A stretch of 7,924 bases of DNA from JBELMB01 sp042088665 (GTDB taxonomy: Bacteria; Pseudomonadota; Alphaproteobacteria; Rhodobacterales; Rhodobacteraceae): the NCBI GenBank assembly GCA_042088665.1, contig JBELMB010000231.1, forward strand, positions 1 through 7,924. The letters are read 5' to 3'. The notes below the pieces were generated by a model. That model worked only from the letters and a program-made list of their open reading frames with translations. It ran no database searches and was not told where the DNA came from. Below are positions 6,268-7,924 of the stretch, piece by piece. The position numbers and the translations under genes are program-made. Every line of letters starts with the position of its first letter. Position 1 is the first letter of the stretch.

Positions 6268-6308
6268 CCTGATCCGAGTCTGGGCCCAAGATCAGGCTTT
6301 CGACCTGA
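6268..6308 (+). promoter_or_regulatory. Hairpin directly after the binding-protein stop, with alternative pairing
   Basis: CCTGATC begins on the base after the stop codon (6268-6274) and pairs with GATCAGG (6290-6296) around a 15-base loop, followed by CTTTC. The TCAGG part (6292-6296) can instead pair with CCTGA further on (6304-6308). The two folds exclude each other. In ABC operons such an intercistronic hairpin often protects the binding-protein mRNA or stops part of the transcripts. The T tract is too short for a strong terminator. Confidence 0.5.
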
Positions 6309-6359
6309 CCAAGATGCGGCCGAACCTCTGGCCTGCCGCGCCCCGGCGCGCAGGCCCAC

Positions 6360-6395
6360 GTCAATGTCCAAGTCAAGGCCCTAGTCAAGGCACGC
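6360..6395 (+). repeat. Three tandem 12-nt imperfect repeats before the permease
   Basis: Three 12-base units each begin with GTCAA (6360, 6372, 6384). The second and third share GTCAAGGC; the first reads GTCAATGT. They lie in the 152-bp gap between binding protein and permease. Repeat slippage or a protein site is possible; no function is shown. Confidence 0.45.
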
Positions 6396-6408
6396 CCGCT
6401 GCGGCGTG
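6391..6408 (+). other. Small hairpin upstream of the permease start
   Basis: CACGCC (6391-6396) pairs with GGCGTG (6403-6408) around a 6-base loop, ending 11 bases before the permease ATG. It overlaps the end of the 12-nt repeats. The weak ribosome site GAG (6411-6413) is just outside the stem, so an effect on translation is possible but unproven. Confidence 0.3.
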
Positions 6409-6419
6409 ACGAGTGTTTC

Positions 6420-7232
6420 ATGGCCACGCGCCGTCAACTCTATGAACGTCAGCAGCGCCGCCGCGCCAACCTGATCGCGGCGGGCTCTACCGGGATCGTC
6501 CTTCTGGCGCTGATCCTCCTTGTGCCCCGCGCCCCCGGTTGGGAGGGCGTGCAGCGCAGCTTCTTCAACGCCGAGGTCTTTGCAAAGACCTTCCCCGGCC
6601 TTCTCGAAGCCTTCGTGATGGATGTGGCCATCTTTGCCTGGTGCGCGCCGCTGATCGCGATCCTTGCGCTGCTTCTGGCCATCGCCCGCGACCTGCGCGC
6701 GCCGGCGCTGACACCCGTCAGGCTGGCGGCCATCGGATTTATCGACGTGTTTCGCGGTTTGCCGGTGATCCTCGTGATCTACCTCATCGGCTTTGGCATC
6801 CCCGGTCTAGGCCTGCCGCGACCATGGAACTCGCCCTATATTTGGGGGTCACTGGCCCTGATTCTCGTCTATGCCGCCTATGTGGCCGAGGTCCTGCGCT
6901 CCGGCATCGATTCGATCCATGAAAGCCAGCGTGACGCCGCACTGTCGCTGGGTCTGTCGGGGGGGGACACCATGCGGTTCGTGATCCTCCCGCAGGCCAT
7001 AAGACGTGTGGTGCCCGCCAATATGAACATCTTCATCGCGCTGCAAAAAGACGTGGCGCTGCTCAGCTTCATCGGCCCGGTCGAGATCTTTCGCCAGGCC
7101 GGGGTGTACAAGAGCCTGCTGGCCAATTTCACACCCTATGTGGGCGCGGCACTGATCTTTCTGGCGATCACCATCCCGGCCACGCGCTACGCCGACCACC
7201 TGATGAATCGCGAACGGCGGGCCCGTTCATGA
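6420..7232 (+). CDS. Amino-acid-type ABC transporter permease
   Basis: A 270-residue inner-membrane permease of the HisM/GlnP type. After a very basic cytoplasmic N-terminus (residues 1-16) come about five membrane helices, the first near 18-35. The family segment FRGLPVILVIYLIGFGIP (111-128) and the EAA loop (157-195) are clear. The EAA loop reads EVLRSGIDSIHESQ, then RDAALSLGLS with the conserved Gly178, then ILPQAIR, and it is where the ATPase docks. The common EAA triplet is DAA here, a mild variant. The ribosome site is weak (GAG at 6411-6413). The stop codon overlaps the ATPase start (ATGA), implying translational coupling. Only one permease is visible, so either it forms a homodimer or a second permease lies beyond the window. 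It works with the binding protein upstream. Confidence 0.9.
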   Translation: MATRRQLYERQQRRRANLIAAGSTGIVLLALILLVPRAPGWEGVQRSFFNAEVFAKTFPGLLEAFVMDVAIFAWCAPLIAILALLLAIARDLRAPALTPVRLAAIGFIDVFRGLPVILVIYLIGFGIPGLGLPRPWNSPYIWGSLALILVYAAYVAEVLRSGIDSIHESQRDAALSLGLSGGDTMRFVILPQAIRRVVPANMNIFIALQKDVALLSFIGPVEIFRQAGVYKSLLANFTPYVGAALIFLAITIPATRYADHLMNRERRARS

Positions 7233-7924
7233 CCCAGCTTGCCCTGCGCGCGGTGACAAAGGCCTTTGGCACGAACACGGTTCTGGACCGGGTCGACCTC
7301 GACGTGGCGCGCGGCGAGATGGTCTGCCTCATCGGGGCATCCGGCTCCGGCAAATCGACGCTGCTGAAGACCATGAACCTCCTTGTGCCTATCGACGACG
7401 GACAGATCCTTCTTGACGGGGCCGATATCGCGGAACCCGGACTGGATCCACAGCCCGTGCGTCAGCGCATCGGTTTGGTCTTCCAAAGCTTCAATCTCTT
7501 TCCACACATGACGGCGCTGGACAATGCACTGCTGGCACCCCGCCGGTTGGGCAAGGCGCCACGCGACAGCCTGCGTGACAAGGTAAGCGGGTTGTTCGAC
7601 CGCTTTGGATTGGCCGACCACATGGGACATTATCCCGACCAGCTCTCCGGCGGGCAACAGCAACGGGTGGCGATCGTCCGGGCCTTGGCCATGGCACCGG
7701 AGATCATGCTCTTTGACGAGATCACCTCGGCGCTGGATCCCGAATTGGTGGGCGAAGTTCTGGACGTGCTCCGCCAACTGCGCTCCGAAGGCATGACGAT
7801 GATCCTCGCCACCCATGAAATGGGGTTCGCCCGAGAGTTGGCAGACCGCGTCTGTTTTCTGGACGCGGGGCGCATCCTCGAACAGGGCCCGCCCGCACAG
7901 GTCTTTACCGATCCGCAACATACG
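7229..7924 (+). CDS. Amino-acid-type ABC transporter ATPase (3' end beyond window)
   Basis: The reading frame stays open to the last base, giving 232 residues of an expected 245-260, so only the C-terminal end is missing. It is the cytoplasmic ATP-hydrolysing subunit of the importer. All motifs are present: Walker A GASGSGKST (36-44), Q-loop with Q86 in VFQSFNLFPHMT, signature LSGGQQQRVA (139-148), Walker B and D-loop IMLFDEITSALDPE (159-172, catalytic E164), and the switch histidine H196 in ATHEMGFAR. The segment LEQGPPAQVF (217-226) is the usual end region of GlnQ/HisP-type ATPases. Isoleucine replaces the usual proline after the catalytic DE (DEIT instead of DEPT), a variant also known in some relatives. 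The ATG overlaps the permease stop by four bases, so the two are translated together. Confidence 0.93.
   Translation, partial: MTQLALRAVTKAFGTNTVLDRVDLDVARGEMVCLIGASGSGKSTLLKTMNLLVPIDDGQILLDGADIAEPGLDPQPVRQRIGLVFQSFNLFPHMTALDNALLAPRRLGKAPRDSLRDKVSGLFDRFGLADHMGHYPDQLSGGQQQRVAIVRALAMAPEIMLFDEITSALDPELVGEVLDVLRQLRSEGMTMILATHEMGFARELADRVCFLDAGRILEQGPPAQVFTDPQHT

Noticed and set aside
7187..7921. A 244-codon - frame opposite the ATPase
   Set aside because: Antisense shadow: the + strand holds all ABC ATPase motifs.

Overview
The window reads as chromosomal DNA of a marine-type alphaproteobacterium, most likely Rhodobacterales (Roseobacter group). The support is high G+C with strong third-position G/C bias in every gene, a Tad-type von Willebrand protein, an ethylmalonyl-CoA pathway dehydrogenase and a family-3 polar amino acid ABC operon. 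Taxon is inferred from gene content and composition, not from a marker gene.

Layout. (1) 174-1577 (+): a TadE/TadG-like membrane-anchored protein with a VWA domain. (2) 1589-1622: a hairpin shared by two convergent genes. (3) 1638-3323 (-): an acyl-CoA dehydrogenase with a long N-terminal extension, best read as (2S)-methylsuccinyl-CoA dehydrogenase (mcd). (4) A 148-bp divergent promoter region. (5) 3472-4242 (+): a TauE/SafE (TSUP) family permease. (6) 4243-4773: 531 bp with no convincing gene. It is AT-rich in part and holds a textbook Pho-box-like direct repeat (4360-4377), a weaker reverse-oriented one (4570-4587), several inverted repeats and a doubtful 36-codon ORF. (7) 4774-5139 (+): a 121-aa secreted protein of unknown function, followed by a good intrinsic terminator. 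(8) 5431 to the window end (+): an ABC importer operon of binding protein, permease and ATPase. The ATPase starts inside the permease stop codon and runs off the edge.

How the genes work together. The three ABC genes form one import system, probably for an amino acid or related zwitterion; the ligand cannot be read from sequence. Binding protein and permease are separated by 152 bp containing a hairpin directly after the first stop codon, which may make binding protein more abundant than the membrane parts. mcd acts in acetyl-CoA assimilation, and its pathway partners are not in the window. The VWA protein, TSUP permease and secreted protein have no obvious functional link to each other.

I see no mobile element, CRISPR array, tRNA or rRNA. 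The least explained stretch is 4243-4773 together with the unknown secreted protein it precedes. A phosphate-controlled transcript there is a testable idea, not a demonstrated system.
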